Assembly: GCA_011374975.1 (NCBI GenBank)
Contig: DRNU01000171.1
Location: 1 to 42,186 of the forward strand
Direction of reading: 5' to 3'
DNA from: Gammaproteobacteria bacterium
GTDB lineage: Bacteria; Pseudomonadota; Gammaproteobacteria; DSM-19610
DNA: 42,186 nt
In this document: in pieces, positions 1 through 13,571 of the stretch
Layout of the letters: each line of letters opens with the position of its first letter
Numbering within the stretch: the stretch's first letter is position 1
Program-made: the position numbers and the translations under genes
The notes under the pieces: model-generated
Told to the model about the DNA's origin: nothing
Database searches by the model: none
Seen by the model: only the letters and a program-made list of their open reading frames with translations

Positions 1-209
1 AGAAATATTATAATTAGGGTTATATATAATTATATAGCAAACAGTAAATATCAATTTCAGCGTCATCTAACCGGACATTCTGACTAATTCTCTACCCGCC
101 ACACTGAATTAAGTGAGCCTCTCCTAAACCAGAGAGCCAGACCCCAACAGCTCCAGTCAACCAATACCCAGACACGTGCCCCCAGCCCAGCCTGGGTTAT
201 AATTCCCTG
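1..209. other. AT-rich intergenic leader upstream of mnmG
   Basis: No gene is visible here. The first 60 bases are extremely AT-rich compared with the GC-rich remainder, and hold an inverted repeat TATAATTA (9-16) / TAATTATA (27-34). A second small inverted repeat CTCTC/GAGAG lies near 118-136. In many gammaproteobacteria the replication origin lies beside mnmG, so this could be the edge of an origin unwinding region. No consensus DnaA box (TTATCCACA) was seen in it, so this is only an inference from gene order and base composition. Confidence 0.4.
198..203 (+). promoter_or_regulatory. Perfect -10 hexamer directly before mnmG
   Basis: TATAAT lies six bases before the mnmG ATG, so a transcript would begin at or next to the start codon. 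No Shine-Dalgarno sequence fits in the gap. No convincing -35 box is seen 17 bases upstream (CGTGCC). A CCCAG/CTGGG palindrome abuts the hexamer on its 5' side. Confidence 0.45.
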
Positions 210-2096
210 ATGGATTTCGAACACAGTTTTGCAGTCATCGTAGTGGGCGGCGGCCACGCCGGGACCGAGGCCGCCCTGGCCTCCGCCCGTAGCGGCGCCC
301 GCACCCTGCTGCTGACCCACAACATCGACACACTCGGCCAGATGAGCTGCAACCCCGCCATCGGCGGCATCGGCAAAGGCCACCTCGTCAAAGAAATCGA
401 CGCCCTGGGCGGCGCCATGGCACAGGCCGCCGACCTGGCCGGTATCCAGTTCCGGCGCCTCAACGCCAGCAAAGGCCCGGCCGTGCGCGCCACCCGCTGC
501 CAGGCCGACCGCCAGCTGTACCGGCAGGCGATTCGCGAGAAACTGGAAAACCAGCCCAACCTGTGGCTGTTTCAGCAGGCCGTCGATGACCTCATTGTCG
601 AGGCCGATACCATCCGCGGCGTCGTTACCCGTATGGGACTGCGTTTTTACGCCGACAATGTAGTGCTGACCGTGGGCACCTTCCTTGGCGGCCGTATACA
701 CATCGGCCAGTCCAGCCACGAGGGCGGCCGTGCCGGTGATCCGCCGGCCAACGCACTGGCGCAGCGCCTGCGCGAACTGCCGTTTCGCGTCGAACGCCTG
801 AAGACCGGCACCCCGCCGCGTATCGACGGCCGCACCATCGACTACAGCAAACTCAGCGAACAGCCCGGCGACACGCCCATACCGAGCTTTTCCTTCATGG
901 CCGACGGGAACGAGCACCCGCGGCAGGTCAGCTGTCACCTGGCGGCCACCACCGGGCGCACCCACGACATTATCCGCGCCGGACTGGACCGTTCGCCCAT
1001 GTATTCCGGCATTATCGAAGGTGTTGGCCCACGCTACTGCCCGTCCATCGAAGACAAGGTGGTGCGCTTTGCTGACAAGAATTCGCACCAGATCTTTATC
1101 GAACCGGAAGGCCTGAATACCCACGAAATATATCCCAACGGTATTTCCACCAGCCTGCCCTTCGATGTGCAGGTTGAACTGGTGCATTCCATGCCCGGTT
1201 TTGAAAAGGCGCATATCACCCGCCCCGGCTACGCCATCGAATACGATTATTTCGACCCGCGTGACCTGCAGGCCTCATTGCAAACAAAGTTTATCGATGG
1301 ACTGTTTTTCGCCGGCCAGATCAACGGTACCACCGGCTATGAAGAAGCCGCCGCGCAGGGCCTGATCGCCGGTTTGAACGCCGCGCGGCGTTCGGCCGGT
1401 GAAGACAGCTGGTGTCCGCGCCGCGACCAGGCCTACCTGGGTGTCATGATCGATGACCTGATAACTCGCGGTACCCGCGAGCCGTACCGTATGTTCACCA
1501 GCCGTGCCGAGTATCGCCTGCTGCTGCGCGAAGACAATGCCGACCTGCGCCTCACCGCCATTGGCCGTGACCTGGGCCTGGTGGACGATGTGCGCTGGCA
1601 GCGTTTCACGGCCCGGCGTGAGGCTATCGAACAGGAGCAGCAGCGGTTGCAGCAGCTGTGGGTGCGGCCGGGCACGGCGGCGGCGCGTCAGCTGGCCGAG
1701 CGACACGGTGAGTCGCTGGCCAATGAACAGCGTGCAGCCGACCTGCTGCGCCGTCCGGGGCTGGACTACAACAGCCTGATGCAGCTGGACGGTATGGGCC
1801 CGGGCACAGCGCAGGCAGAGGTTGCGGAGCAGGTGGAGATCCAGGCCTGTTACCAGGGCTACATCACCCGTCAGCAGGAAGAGATCGAACGCCAGCGCCG
1901 TAACGAGCACAAGGCCTTGCCGGCGGATTTCGATTTCAGCCAGGTGCGCGGCCTGTCAGCTGAAGTGCGGGAAAAACTCATCGCGGTAAACCCCGAGACC
2001 ATCGGCCAGGCGGCACGCATTCCGGGCGTGACGCCGGCAGCGGTGTCATTGCTGCTGGTGCACCTGAAAAAAGCCGGCCTGGCCAAAAGCGCCTGA
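210..2096 (+). CDS. mnmG: tRNA uridine-5-carboxymethylaminomethyl modification enzyme MnmG (GidA)
   Basis: FAD-dependent partner of MnmE that installs the carboxymethylaminomethyl group on wobble U34 of several tRNAs in the cytoplasm. The 628-residue length matches the family. The dinucleotide-binding GGGHAG motif is at residues 13-18. Other family signatures are GTFLGG, the conserved cysteine in [10 protein letters not shown], and the C-terminal helical domain containing DYNSLMQL. The start is the ATG at 210, just behind a TATAAT, with no Shine-Dalgarno. It is followed after 6 bases by rsmG. The mnmG-rsmG-parA-parB order is the standard origin-proximal arrangement, so co-transcription is likely. 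Confidence 0.97.
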   Translation: MDFEHSFAVIVVGGGHAGTEAALASARSGARTLLLTHNIDTLGQMSCNPAIGGIGKGHLVKEIDALGGAMAQAADLAGIQFRRLNASKGPAVRATRCQADRQLYRQAIREKLENQPNLWLFQQAVDDLIVEADTIRGVVTRMGLRFYADNVVLTVGTFLGGRIHIGQSSHEGGRAGDPPANALAQRLRELPFRVERLKTGTPPRIDGRTIDYSKLSEQPGDTPIPSFSFMADGNEHPRQVSCHLAATTGRTHDIIRAGLDRSPMYSGIIEGVGPRYCPSIEDKVVRFADKNSHQIFIEPEGLNTHEIYPNGISTSLPFDVQVELVHSMPGFEKAHITRPGYAIEYDYFDPRDLQASLQTKFIDGLFFAGQINGTTGYEEAAAQGLIAGLNAARRSAGEDSWCPRRDQAYLGVMIDDLITRGTREPYRMFTSRAEYRLLLREDNADLRLTAIGRDLGLVDDVRWQRFTARREAIEQEQQRLQQLWVRPGTAAARQLAERHGESLANEQRAADLLRRPGLDYNSLMQLDGMGPGTAQAEVAEQVEIQACYQGYITRQQEEIERQRRNEHKALPADFDFSQVRGLSAEVREKLIAVNPETIGQAARIPGVTPAAVSLLLVHLKKAGLAKSA

Positions 2097-2102
2097 ACGG
2101 CC

Positions 2103-2750
2103 TTGGATACCCTGGAAAACGACATTCTCGAGGGCTGGGATGCGCTCGGACTGGCGCCGGATGCCACCGCTGTGGCGCGGCTTGCCGCCCTGGTGCGCCT
2201 GCTGGACAAATGGAATCGCGTGACCAACCTCACCGCGGTGCGGGATCCGCAGGCCATGGTGACCCGCCACATTCTCGACAGTCTGGTGGTGCTGCCCTAT
2301 ATAAAAGGTGACAGCCTGCTGGATGTGGGGACCGGTGCCGGCCTGCCGGGGCTGCCGCTGGCCATTGCGCACCCGCAGCTTGCGGTCACGCTGCTGGATT
2401 CGAATGCCAAGAAAGTGCGCTTTGCACGCCAGGCCGTGGCGGAGCTCGGGCTGGACAATGTCGAGGTGGTGCACGCGCGCATGCAGGAGTATCAGCCGAC
2501 CCGGTCATTTGCTATGGTAATCAGCCGGGCGGTGGCGAGCCTGGACGAGCTGTACCGGCAAACCGCCCACCTGTTGCGCCCCGGCGGTCGCATGCTGTTC
2601 ATGAAGGGCAGTGTGCCCGAACAGGAAATAAACGCGCTGCAGGACGGCCGGGCCGGGCTGCATATCGAACGTCTGAATGTCCCGGGGCTGGCGGCGGAAC
2701 GCCACCTGCTCTGGCTGGAAACACGCGGGGAGTCTTCCACAACAGCATGA
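2103..2750 (+). CDS. rsmG: 16S rRNA (guanine527-N7)-methyltransferase RsmG (GidB)
   Basis: SAM-dependent methyltransferase that makes m7G527 in 16S rRNA; loss of the family enzyme gives low-level streptomycin resistance in other bacteria. The 215-residue length is normal. The SAM-binding loop LLDVGTGAGLPG covers about residues 72-83, and the family N-terminal region with KWNRVTNLTAV is present. The start is a TTG at 2103, because no ATG or GTG lies between the mnmG stop and the conserved N-terminus. The stop overlaps the parA start in an ATGA, indicating translational coupling. Confidence 0.95.
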   Translation: MDTLENDILEGWDALGLAPDATAVARLAALVRLLDKWNRVTNLTAVRDPQAMVTRHILDSLVVLPYIKGDSLLDVGTGAGLPGLPLAIAHPQLAVTLLDSNAKKVRFARQAVAELGLDNVEVVHARMQEYQPTRSFAMVISRAVASLDELYRQTAHLLRPGGRMLFMKGSVPEQEINALQDGRAGLHIERLNVPGLAAERHLLWLETRGESSTTA

Positions 2751-3565
2751 GTCGCATCATTGCCATCAGTAACCAGAAAGGCGGTGTGGGCAAGACCACC
2801 ACCTGCGTGAATCTGGCCGCCTCGCTGGCCGCCACCCGGCGCCGGGTGCTGCTGGTCGACCTCGATCCGCAGGGCAATGCCACCATGGGCAGTGGCATCA
2901 ACAAGCACGAGATCGAGCTGAGCGGCTATCACCTGCTGCTGGAAGATATCCCGCTGCGCGAGCTGATTGTCGACGCTGAGGCTGCCGGTTACCACCTGTT
3001 GCCCGGCAACAGCGACCTGACGGCGGCGGAAGTCGGCCTGATGCAGAGCGATGAACGCGAGACGCGCCTCGGTACGCGCTTGCAACCGGTGGCCGATGAC
3101 TACGACTATATTCTGATCGATTGCCCGCCTGCCCTGAATATGCTGACGCTGAATGCCCTGACCGCCGCCAATGCGGTGTTCATCCCCATTCAGTGCGAGT
3201 ATTACGCGCTGGAAGGGCTCAGCGCGCTGCTGGAAACCGTCGAACAGATCCGCACGGCGGTAAATCCCGGGTTGGAGGTCGAAGGCCTGTTGCGCACCAT
3301 GTTCGATGCGCGTAACAACCTGGCCAACGAAGTTTCCCAGCAACTGCTCGACCACTTTGGCGACAAGGTGTACCGCACCATTATCCCGCGTAATATACGC
3401 CTCGCCGAGGCACCCAGTTACGGTGCGCCGATCATCAAGTATGACCGCGCCTCGCGGGGTGCCGCCGCCTACCTGGCGCTGGCCGCGGAAATGGTGCGCC
3501 GCCAGCAGGAACGGCAGGCCGAAGCGCCCGCTACAGCACCGGCCGAAGCGTTGGGCTCAGGCTGA
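2747..3565 (+). CDS. parA: Chromosome partitioning ATPase ParA (Soj)
   Basis: ParA-type ATPase that works with ParB and parS to segregate the newly replicated origin region. The deviant Walker A KGGVGKTT is at residues 11-18, and the LIDCPPAL Walker B region follows. At 272 residues with no N-terminal helix-turn-helix, it is the small chromosomal Soj type, not a plasmid-type repressor ParA. The C-terminal tail is rich in Ala, Glu and Pro. The ATG overlaps the rsmG stop, and parB follows after 30 bases. Confidence 0.96.
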   Translation: MSRIIAISNQKGGVGKTTTCVNLAASLAATRRRVLLVDLDPQGNATMGSGINKHEIELSGYHLLLEDIPLRELIVDAEAAGYHLLPGNSDLTAAEVGLMQSDERETRLGTRLQPVADDYDYILIDCPPALNMLTLNALTAANAVFIPIQCEYYALEGLSALLETVEQIRTAVNPGLEVEGLLRTMFDARNNLANEVSQQLLDHFGDKVYRTIIPRNIRLAEAPSYGAPIIKYDRASRGAAAYLALAAEMVRRQQERQAEAPATAPAEALGSG

Positions 3566-3595
3566 TATCTCCGACAGGATGAGATAATTATTGTT

Positions 3596-4501
3596 ATGGC
3601 AGCAAAAAAACGAGGACTGGGACGTGGACTGGATGCCCTGCTGGGGCCGGCGCGTACCGCGACCAAACCGGTTGCCGCAACAGCATCGGTCAGCACGCTA
3701 AGCGAAGATGCCGCAGACGGTGAGCTGCGCACGCTGGGCGTGGAGCGGCTGCAACGTGGCAAGTACCAGCCGCGCGTCGACATGCACAATGACAGCCTGG
3801 AAGACCTGGCCGACTCGATCCGCGCCCAGGGTGTGGTGCAGCCTATCGTGGTGCGCCCGATTGACGGTGGCAAGTACGAGATCGTCGCCGGCGAACGCCG
3901 CTGGCGTGCCGCGCAGCTGGCGGAATTGCAGGAAGTGCCGGTGGTGGTGCGGGATATGGACGATCGTACAGCCATTGCGGTTGCCCTGATCGAGAATATC
4001 CAGCGCGAGAACCTGAACCCGCTGGAAGAGGCGCATGCCCTGGAACGGTTGATCGGTGAATTCGACATGACCCACCAGCAGGCCGCCGAGGCGGTAGGGC
4101 GCTCGCGCACCGCCGTCTCCAACCTGCTGCGTCTGCTGGAACTGGGCGAGGTCGCCACCGGCATGGTACAGCGCGGCGAACTGGAAATGGGCCATGCCCG
4201 CGCGTTGCTGGCGCTGGGTGACGCCCGTCAGGCCGAGGCGGCGCGGCAGGTGGTCGATGGCGGCCTGTCGGTGCGTGCCACCGAGCGCCTGGTGAAAAAA
4301 CTGCTGGCAGCCGGTAACCGGCCCGGTGCCAGGAAAACCCCGCCACGGCGCGATCCGAACCTGGTCAGCCTGGAGCAGGACCTGTCCGATCGTATCGGTG
4401 CCCCGGTACAGGTGCAGCCGGGCCAGAAAGGCAAGGGCCGGCTGGTGATCAGCTACAACAGCCTGGATGAGCTGGACGGCATTCTCGAACATATCCAATA
4501 G
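3596..4501 (+). CDS. parB: Chromosome partitioning protein ParB (Spo0J)
   Basis: CTP-dependent DNA clamp that loads at parS sites and recruits ParA and SMC. Its 301 residues show, in order, a basic N-terminal tail (KKRGLGRGLDALLG), the GERRWRAA motif near residues 99-106, the LIENIQRENLNP segment, a helix-turn-helix (HQQAAEAVGRSRTAVSNLLR), and a C-terminal dimerisation region. A GATAAT lies seven bases before the ATG and the Shine-Dalgarno is weak, so some transcription may start here as well as from upstream. No perfect parS palindrome was found by eye in the window. Confidence 0.96.
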   Translation: MAAKKRGLGRGLDALLGPARTATKPVAATASVSTLSEDAADGELRTLGVERLQRGKYQPRVDMHNDSLEDLADSIRAQGVVQPIVVRPIDGGKYEIVAGERRWRAAQLAELQEVPVVVRDMDDRTAIAVALIENIQRENLNPLEEAHALERLIGEFDMTHQQAAEAVGRSRTAVSNLLRLLELGEVATGMVQRGELEMGHARALLALGDARQAEAARQVVDGGLSVRATERLVKKLLAAGNRPGARKTPPRRDPNLVSLEQDLSDRIGAPVQVQPGQKGKGRLVISYNSLDELDGILEHIQ

Positions 4502-4538
4502 GGATAAACCGGAATATCCACAAAGGCTATATAAGTCG

Positions 4539-4568
4539 TTGACCCCACCTATCGACAATCCTTATAAT
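4539..4568 (+). promoter_or_regulatory. Sigma70-type promoter of the ATP synthase operon
   Basis: TTGACC (4539-4544), an 18-base spacer and TATAAT (4563-4568) make a near-consensus promoter in the parB-atpI gap. The expected transcript start near 4575 gives a leader of about 75 bases. That leader contains the hairpin CCCTGA-TTT-TCAGGG just before atpI. Confidence 0.75.
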
Positions 4569-4649
4569 CGCCGCCGCTCCTTGCCGGTTAACGTAGGCGA
4601 GCGCGGGAGTGCTCCCTGATTTTCAGGGCGGTACCAGGCCGAAACAGCG

Positions 4650-5889
<1,240 letters not shown>

Positions 5890-5924
5890 TACAGCTTTAT
5901 ACTTATTGAACTTAAAGAGACTAG

Positions 5925-6167
<243 letters not shown>

Positions 6168-6189
6168 TACCTGAAGGCGAGGTTCAATC

Positions 6190-6660
6190 ATGAATTTCAA
6201 CGCGACACTGATCGGCCAAAGCATCACCTTCCTGGTGTTCGTGTGGTTCTGCATGAAGTTTGTGTGGCCACCGATCATGGCCGCGCTCGAAGAGCGCAAG
6301 GGCAAGATCGCAGAAGGGCTGGCAGCCGCAGACCGTGGCCGTCACGAGCACGAACTGGCACAGAAAAAAGCCACTGAGACCCTGCACGAGGTCAAGCTGC
6401 AGGCCGCCGAGATTATCAGCCGTGCCGAAAAACGTGGCACCGAGATTATCGAGGAAGCCAAGGCTGACGCACGTGAAGAGGCCGACCGCATCAAGGCCGG
6501 CGCCATGGCGGAGATGGAGCAGGAAGTCAATCGTGCCAGAGAAGCCCTGCGCGGACAGGTGGTGAGTATCGCTACCGCCGGCGCCGGTCGTATCCTGAAA
6601 CGCGAACTCGACGCTTCCGCCAACGACGAGCTGCTGAAAGACCTGGTCGCCCGGATCTAG
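6190..6660 (+). CDS. atpF: F1Fo ATP synthase subunit b (AtpF)
   Basis: Peripheral stalk subunit that works as a dimer. The 156 residues contain one N-terminal membrane helix ([20 protein letters not shown]) followed by a long charged helix rich in Glu, Ala, Lys and Arg, typical of the stalk coiled coil. Only one b gene is present, so this is the b2 type and not the b/b' type. The spacing to atpH is nine bases. Confidence 0.96.
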   Translation: MNFNATLIGQSITFLVFVWFCMKFVWPPIMAALEERKGKIAEGLAAADRGRHEHELAQKKATETLHEVKLQAAEIISRAEKRGTEIIEEAKADAREEADRIKAGAMAEMEQEVNRAREALRGQVVSIATAGAGRILKRELDASANDELLKDLVARI

Positions 6661-6669
6661 GTAACCGCT

Positions 6670-7245
6670 ATGGCAGAAACAGACACGAACGCCCAACACG
6701 CAGAGACGCCGGAAGGTGACGCGGCACTGGCGCGGCCCTATGCCCGGGCCGTGTTCGAGCTGGCGAGCAGCAAAGACCAGTTACAGGAATGGTCGGACCG
6801 GCTGGCGCTGATGGCCGCGGTGGTCAGTAATGACACCATGCAGCAACTGCTCTCCAACCCGCGCCTGAGCAAAAACGAAGCCGGTGCGCTGGTGATTCGT
6901 GCCTGTGGCGAGGATATCGGTGACAACGCCGCCAACCTGCTCAACATGCTGGCGGAAAACGGCCGGCTCGGGCAGCTGCCGATGATTGCCGCACTGTACA
7001 ACCGCTTCCGCGACGAAGCGCAGGGTACCGTGGAAGCCGAAGTCATTTCCGCCATGCCGTTGAGCGAGGCGCAGAAGAGCGCCATTACCGAAGCCCTGAA
7101 GCGACGCCTTGGCCGCGACGTGCAACTGAATTGTTCCGTGAACGAAGACCTGGTGGGTGGTGCAGTCATCCGTGCAGGCGACCTGGTGATCGACGGGTCG
7201 GCTGTGGAATACCTGCGCCAGCTGTCCAGCGCCCTGGTTCACTAA
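6670..7245 (+). CDS. atpH: F1Fo ATP synthase subunit delta (AtpH)
   Basis: Joins the peripheral stalk to the top of F1. The family N-terminal signature ARPYARAVFELA is present, and the C-terminal GGAVIRAGDLVIDGS motif is intact. The 191-residue protein carries about 20 extra polar residues before ARPYAR compared with the usual start. The ATG at 6670 is used because no later start codon precedes the conserved segment closely. The extension could be real or a start-site artefact. Confidence 0.94.
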   Translation: MAETDTNAQHAETPEGDAALARPYARAVFELASSKDQLQEWSDRLALMAAVVSNDTMQQLLSNPRLSKNEAGALVIRACGEDIGDNAANLLNMLAENGRLGQLPMIAALYNRFRDEAQGTVEAEVISAMPLSEAQKSAITEALKRRLGRDVQLNCSVNEDLVGGAVIRAGDLVIDGSAVEYLRQLSSALVH

Positions 7246-7261
7246 AAATAGGACGTAAGCA

Positions 7262-8803
<1,542 letters not shown>

Positions 8804-8822
8804 CTGACCCGGGACGAGACCA

Positions 8823-9686
8823 ATGGCTGGCGCAAAAGAAATACGCACCCAGATCAAGAGTATCCAGAATACTCAGAAGATCACCAAGGCCATGGAAATG
8901 GTGGCGGCGAGCAAGATGCGCAAGGCGCAGGACCGTATGCGCGCCTCGCGGCCGTACGCGGAAAAAATGCGTAACGTGGTTGCGCACATGGGCAAGGCGC
9001 ATCCCGAGTACAAGCACCCTTACCTGATCGAGCGCGAAGCCAAGCGGGTGGGCCTGATCGTGATATCCACTGACCGCGGGTTATGCGGTGGCCTGAATAT
9101 CAACCTGTTCAAGTCCGCTATCAGCTCGATGCAGGAATGGCGTGGGCAGAACCTCGACATCGATCTCGCCGTTATCGGTACCAAGGCAATGAGTTTCTTC
9201 AAGCGCCTGGGTGGCAACGTGGTGTCGGAAAATTCCCACCTCGGCGATACACCCCGGGTGGAAGAGCTGATCGGTTCTGTGAAGGTGATGCTGGATGCCT
9301 ACAATGAAGGTCGCATCGACCGCCTGTACATTGCCAACAACGTTTTTGTTAACACCATGACACAGAATCCCGCGGTCGAGCAGTTGCTGCCGGTAGTGGG
9401 CGACGAGTGCGACGAAAATCTCAAGCATCACTGGGATTACATCTATGAGCCGGATGCCAAGAGCGTTATGGACGGCTTGCTGATGCGCTACATCGAGTCG
9501 CTGGTCTACCAGGGGCTGGTGGAGAACATCGCCTGTGAAATGGCGGCACGCATGGTGGCCATGAAGGCGGCGTCCGATAATGCCGGCACGCTCATCGACG
9601 AATTACAGCTGGTCTACAACAAGGCCCGCCAGGCGGCGATCACCCAGGAGCTGTCGGAAATCGTCAGCGGTGCCGCAGCGGTATGA
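8823..9686 (+). CDS. atpG: F1Fo ATP synthase subunit gamma (AtpG)
   Basis: Central rotor shaft. The 287 residues begin with the conserved N-terminal helix ([27 protein letters not shown]) and end with the C-terminal helix ([24 protein letters not shown]). Both helices form the coiled coil that enters the alpha/beta hexamer. The internal [11 protein letters not shown] segment is also diagnostic. The following 68-base gap before atpD holds a stable hairpin. Confidence 0.97.
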   Translation: MAGAKEIRTQIKSIQNTQKITKAMEMVAASKMRKAQDRMRASRPYAEKMRNVVAHMGKAHPEYKHPYLIEREAKRVGLIVISTDRGLCGGLNINLFKSAISSMQEWRGQNLDIDLAVIGTKAMSFFKRLGGNVVSENSHLGDTPRVEELIGSVKVMLDAYNEGRIDRLYIANNVFVNTMTQNPAVEQLLPVVGDECDENLKHHWDYIYEPDAKSVMDGLLMRYIESLVYQGLVENIACEMAARMVAMKAASDNAGTLIDELQLVYNKARQAAITQELSEIVSGAAAV

Positions 9687-9691
9687 TTTTT

Positions 9692-9717
9692 CGGGGGCAG
9701 GCCAAAGCCTGTTCCCG
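9692..9717 (+). other. Stable hairpin in the atpG-atpD intercistronic gap
   Basis: CGGGGGCAGGC (9692-9702) pairs with GCCTGTTCCCG (9707-9717) around a CAAA loop, giving 11 pairs of which two are G-U. No T-run follows, so it is unlikely to be a terminator. It may mark an RNA processing or stability site that adjusts gamma versus beta synthesis. The atpD Shine-Dalgarno (AGAGGA) lies downstream and is free. Confidence 0.55.
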
Positions 9718-9736
9718 GTAGCGAAACAGAATTTAA

Positions 9737-11131
<1,395 letters not shown>

Positions 11132-11154
11132 GCTGTCAGTAGAGGCTAACAACT

Positions 11155-11580
11155 ATGGCTATAACTTTTCATGTCGATATTGTCAGCGCCGAGGCGGAAA
11201 TCTTTTCCGGCAAAGCCAGCATGGTGTTCGCACCGGCCGAGATGGGCGAGGTCGGTATTGCGCCACGCCATACGCCGCTGCTCACACGCCTGAAGGCGGG
11301 TGAAGTGCGCGTGCAGCTGGAAGGCAAGGAAGAACAGTTCTTCTATGTCTCTGGCGGCATGCTCGAAATCCAGCCGCACGTGGTGACAGTGCTGGCCGAT
11401 ACCGCCATGCGCGCCGCCGACATCGACGAAGCGGCTGCACAGAGGGTCAAGGCGCGTGCCGAAAAGGCGATGTCCGACAAGAAAAGCGATTTCGATTACG
11501 CCAAGGCACAGGCCGAACTGGCCGAAGCCGTCGCTCAGTTGCGCGCCATCCAGCACATTCGCGACAAGGGCGGACGCTAG
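11155..11580 (+). CDS. atpC: F1Fo ATP synthase subunit epsilon (AtpC)
   Basis: Rotor subunit that regulates ATP hydrolysis. The 141 residues comprise the N-terminal beta sandwich (FHVDIVSAEAEIFSG, PRHTPLLTRLKAGEVR, YVSGGMLEIQPHVVTVLADTA) and a C-terminal helical hairpin. It is the last gene of the ATP synthase set. The FKBP gene follows after only 15 bases with no terminator, so that gene may share the transcript. Confidence 0.96.
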   Translation: MAITFHVDIVSAEAEIFSGKASMVFAPAEMGEVGIAPRHTPLLTRLKAGEVRVQLEGKEEQFFYVSGGMLEIQPHVVTVLADTAMRAADIDEAAAQRVKARAEKAMSDKKSDFDYAKAQAELAEAVAQLRAIQHIRDKGGR

Positions 11581-11595
11581 CCCGGAGTTTCAGTT

Positions 11596-12075
11596 ATGAG
11601 CGCACCCGTAGTTTGCAAACACAAGGTGGTCGCGATCACCTATTCCATCATCGATGAAACCGGTGTCATCCTCGAGCAATCGGACATCCCCGTGTACTAC
11701 GTACAGGGCGGGCCTAACGAGATGTTCCCGGAGGTGGAGGCAGCACTGGAAGGCGAGGAACTTGGTGCCTCGGTCGAAGTGGTACTGGAGCCGGAACAGG
11801 CTTTCGGCTACCACGACCCCAACCTGACTTTCACAGACGATATCAACAACGTGCCACCGCAGTTCCGCCAGGTGGGCGCGGAAGTGCAGATGCAGAACGA
11901 GCAGGGCGATACGCGCAGCTTTGTGGTGTCCAAAATCGAGGGCGATAAGCTGACGGTGGATGGTAACCACCCGTTCGCCGGCAAGACACTGACCTATGCG
12001 GTTACCGTTGCCGATATACGCGACGCTACCGACGAAGAAAAGAAAAACGGCATTGCCCAACCTGTAATGCACTGA
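11596..12075 (+). CDS. FKBP-type peptidyl-prolyl cis-trans isomerase, SlyD-like
   Basis: Cytoplasmic prolyl isomerase/chaperone. The 159 residues show the SlyD/FkpB layout: an FKBP core split by an insert-in-flap chaperone domain (EPEQAFGYHDPNLT, VPPQFRQVGAEVQMQ), closing with VDGNHPFAGKTLTYAVTVADIR, a strong family signature. The metal-binding His/Cys-rich tail of E. coli SlyD is absent. The start at 11596 has a GGAG Shine-Dalgarno. Its place between atpC and glmU may simply be read-through, and its client is unknown. Confidence 0.88.
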   Translation: MSAPVVCKHKVVAITYSIIDETGVILEQSDIPVYYVQGGPNEMFPEVEAALEGEELGASVEVVLEPEQAFGYHDPNLTFTDDINNVPPQFRQVGAEVQMQNEQGDTRSFVVSKIEGDKLTVDGNHPFAGKTLTYAVTVADIRDATDEEKKNGIAQPVMH

Positions 12076-12078
12076 TTT

Positions 12079-12099
12079 TCCGGGCATATATTGCCCGGA
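12079..12099. other. Perfect hairpin between the FKBP gene and glmU
   Basis: TCCGGGCA (12079-12086) and TGCCCGGA (12092-12099) form an 8-bp perfect stem with a TATAT loop just after the FKBP stop. No T-run follows, so at most it attenuates or protects the upstream message. Confidence 0.5.
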
Positions 12100-12159
12100 C
12101 AGACGTGCGATACCGGCCAGTTGCAGTATCATGCCGCCACGCCGATACAAAGAGCTGAT

Positions 12160-13527
12160 ATGAGTCTGAGCGTTATCATTCTTGCTGCCGGTCAGGGCAC
12201 CCGCATGCGTTCCGCGCTTCCCAAGGTGCTGCACCCGCTGGGCGGGTCACCCCTGTTGCAGCATGTCATCCACACCGCAAAGCAACTGCAACCGTCCGGT
12301 ATCCACGTGGTGTACGGCCACGGCGGTGAACAGGTGCGTGACGCGCTTGCGCACGAGAACGTGAACTGGGTGTTGCAGGACCAGCAGCTCGGTACCGGTC
12401 ACGCGGTCGACCAGGCCATGCCATCGGTTCCGGATGATGACACGTTATTGATCCTGTACGGCGATGTTCCCCTGATCCGGCCTGAAACACTGGCGCGCCT
12501 GGTGGCCCAGGCCCGGGGTGGCAGCCTGTCGGTACTCACCGCGACACTGGACAACCCGTTCGGCTACGGGCGCATGATCCGCGACAGTAACGGCAAGCTG
12601 ACCGGGATTGTGGAACAGAAGGACGCCAGTGAGGAACAGCTGGCCATCCGTGAAATCAACAGCGGTTTTCTCGCGGCCCCCGCCGCAAGCCTGCGCGGCT
12701 GGCTGAACCAGCTGGATAACAGTAACGCGCAGGGTGAATACTACCTGACCGATGTGATCGCCATGGCGGCTGCGCAAGGCATACCTGTCGACAGCGCCAG
12801 TGCCGATGATGAATACGAAATCCTGGGTGTGAACGACCGCGTGCAGCTGGCTACCCTGGAGCGTATCTACCAGCGCCGCCAGGCGGAACAGCTGATGCGT
12901 AATGGTGCGACGCTGGCTGATCCGGCGCGCCTGGATGTTCGCGGTGAAGTCACCACCGGGAACGATTGTTATATCGACATCAATGCGGTATTCGAAGGTA
13001 CGGTCACGCTTGGCGAACGCGTGCGTATCGGCCCCAATTGCTGCATCAAAAACGCGACTATCGGTGACGATGTGCAGGTGTTCGCCAATTGTGTCATCGA
13101 GGACGGTGTCATCGGCAAACTGTCGCGCATCGGACCCTTTGCCCGCATCCGGCCGGAAACCGAACTGGCCGAGCAGGTGCACGTCGGGAACTTTGTAGAA
13201 ATCAAGAAATCCCGGATTGCCACCGGCTCCAAGGTAAACCACCTCAGTTATATCGGCGATACACACATGGGTGCAGGAGTGAACGTGGGTGCCGGCACGA
13301 TCACCTGTAACTACGACGGCGCCTACAAACACCTGACCGAAATCGGCGACAATGTTTTTATCGGCTCCGACACGCAGCTGGTGGCGCCGGTCAGGGTCGG
13401 TGACGGTGCCACCATCGGTGCAGGCTCTACCATCACCCGTGATGTCCCGCCCGAAAAGCTGGTGCTGAGCCGCAGTCCACAACAGACCCGCTCGGGCTGG
13501 AAACGGCCGGTCAAGAAAACCGACTGA
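12160..13527 (+). CDS. glmU: Bifunctional GlmU: GlcN-1-P acetyltransferase / GlcNAc-1-P uridyltransferase
   Basis: Makes UDP-GlcNAc for peptidoglycan and lipopolysaccharide. The N-terminal uridyltransferase starts with LAAGQGTRMRS at about residues 8-18. Further signatures are the GYGRMIRD and EINSGF segments, and the C-terminal left-handed beta-helix with HLSYIGDTHMGAGVNVGAGTI. The start at 12160 is chosen because homologues begin right at MSLSVIILAAG; the reading frame is open upstream to 12091, but that stretch looks non-coding. The length is 455 residues, as expected. glmS follows 44 bases later. Confidence 0.96.
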   Translation: MSLSVIILAAGQGTRMRSALPKVLHPLGGSPLLQHVIHTAKQLQPSGIHVVYGHGGEQVRDALAHENVNWVLQDQQLGTGHAVDQAMPSVPDDDTLLILYGDVPLIRPETLARLVAQARGGSLSVLTATLDNPFGYGRMIRDSNGKLTGIVEQKDASEEQLAIREINSGFLAAPAASLRGWLNQLDNSNAQGEYYLTDVIAMAAAQGIPVDSASADDEYEILGVNDRVQLATLERIYQRRQAEQLMRNGATLADPARLDVRGEVTTGNDCYIDINAVFEGTVTLGERVRIGPNCCIKNATIGDDVQVFANCVIEDGVIGKLSRIGPFARIRPETELAEQVHVGNFVEIKKSRIATGSKVNHLSYIGDTHMGAGVNVGAGTITCNYDGAYKHLTEIGDNVFIGSDTQLVAPVRVGDGATIGAGSTITRDVPPEKLVLSRSPQQTRSGWKRPVKKTD

Positions 13528-13571
13528 TACCCGCTAAGCCCTTGTAAACCAAAAATACAGGAAAGAAAGTC

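Noticed and set aside
84-1214. Long open frame antisense to mnmG (376 codons)
   Set aside because: It lies wholly opposite a clear mnmG, and its product is low-complexity and rich in Gly, Ala and Val with no motif. High-GC genes commonly give such antisense frames.
2492-3355. 287-codon frame antisense to rsmG/parA
   Set aside because: Shadow of two certain genes; no start context or protein-like pattern.
4514-4522. ATATCCACA resembling a DnaA box near the atp promoter
   Set aside because: One mismatch to TTATCCACA and isolated; a single near-match in 42 kb is expected by chance.
13528-13571. Possible glmS ribozyme upstream of glmS
   Set aside because: The gap is only 44 bases and has no ribozyme core; such ribozymes are typical of Gram-positive bacteria.
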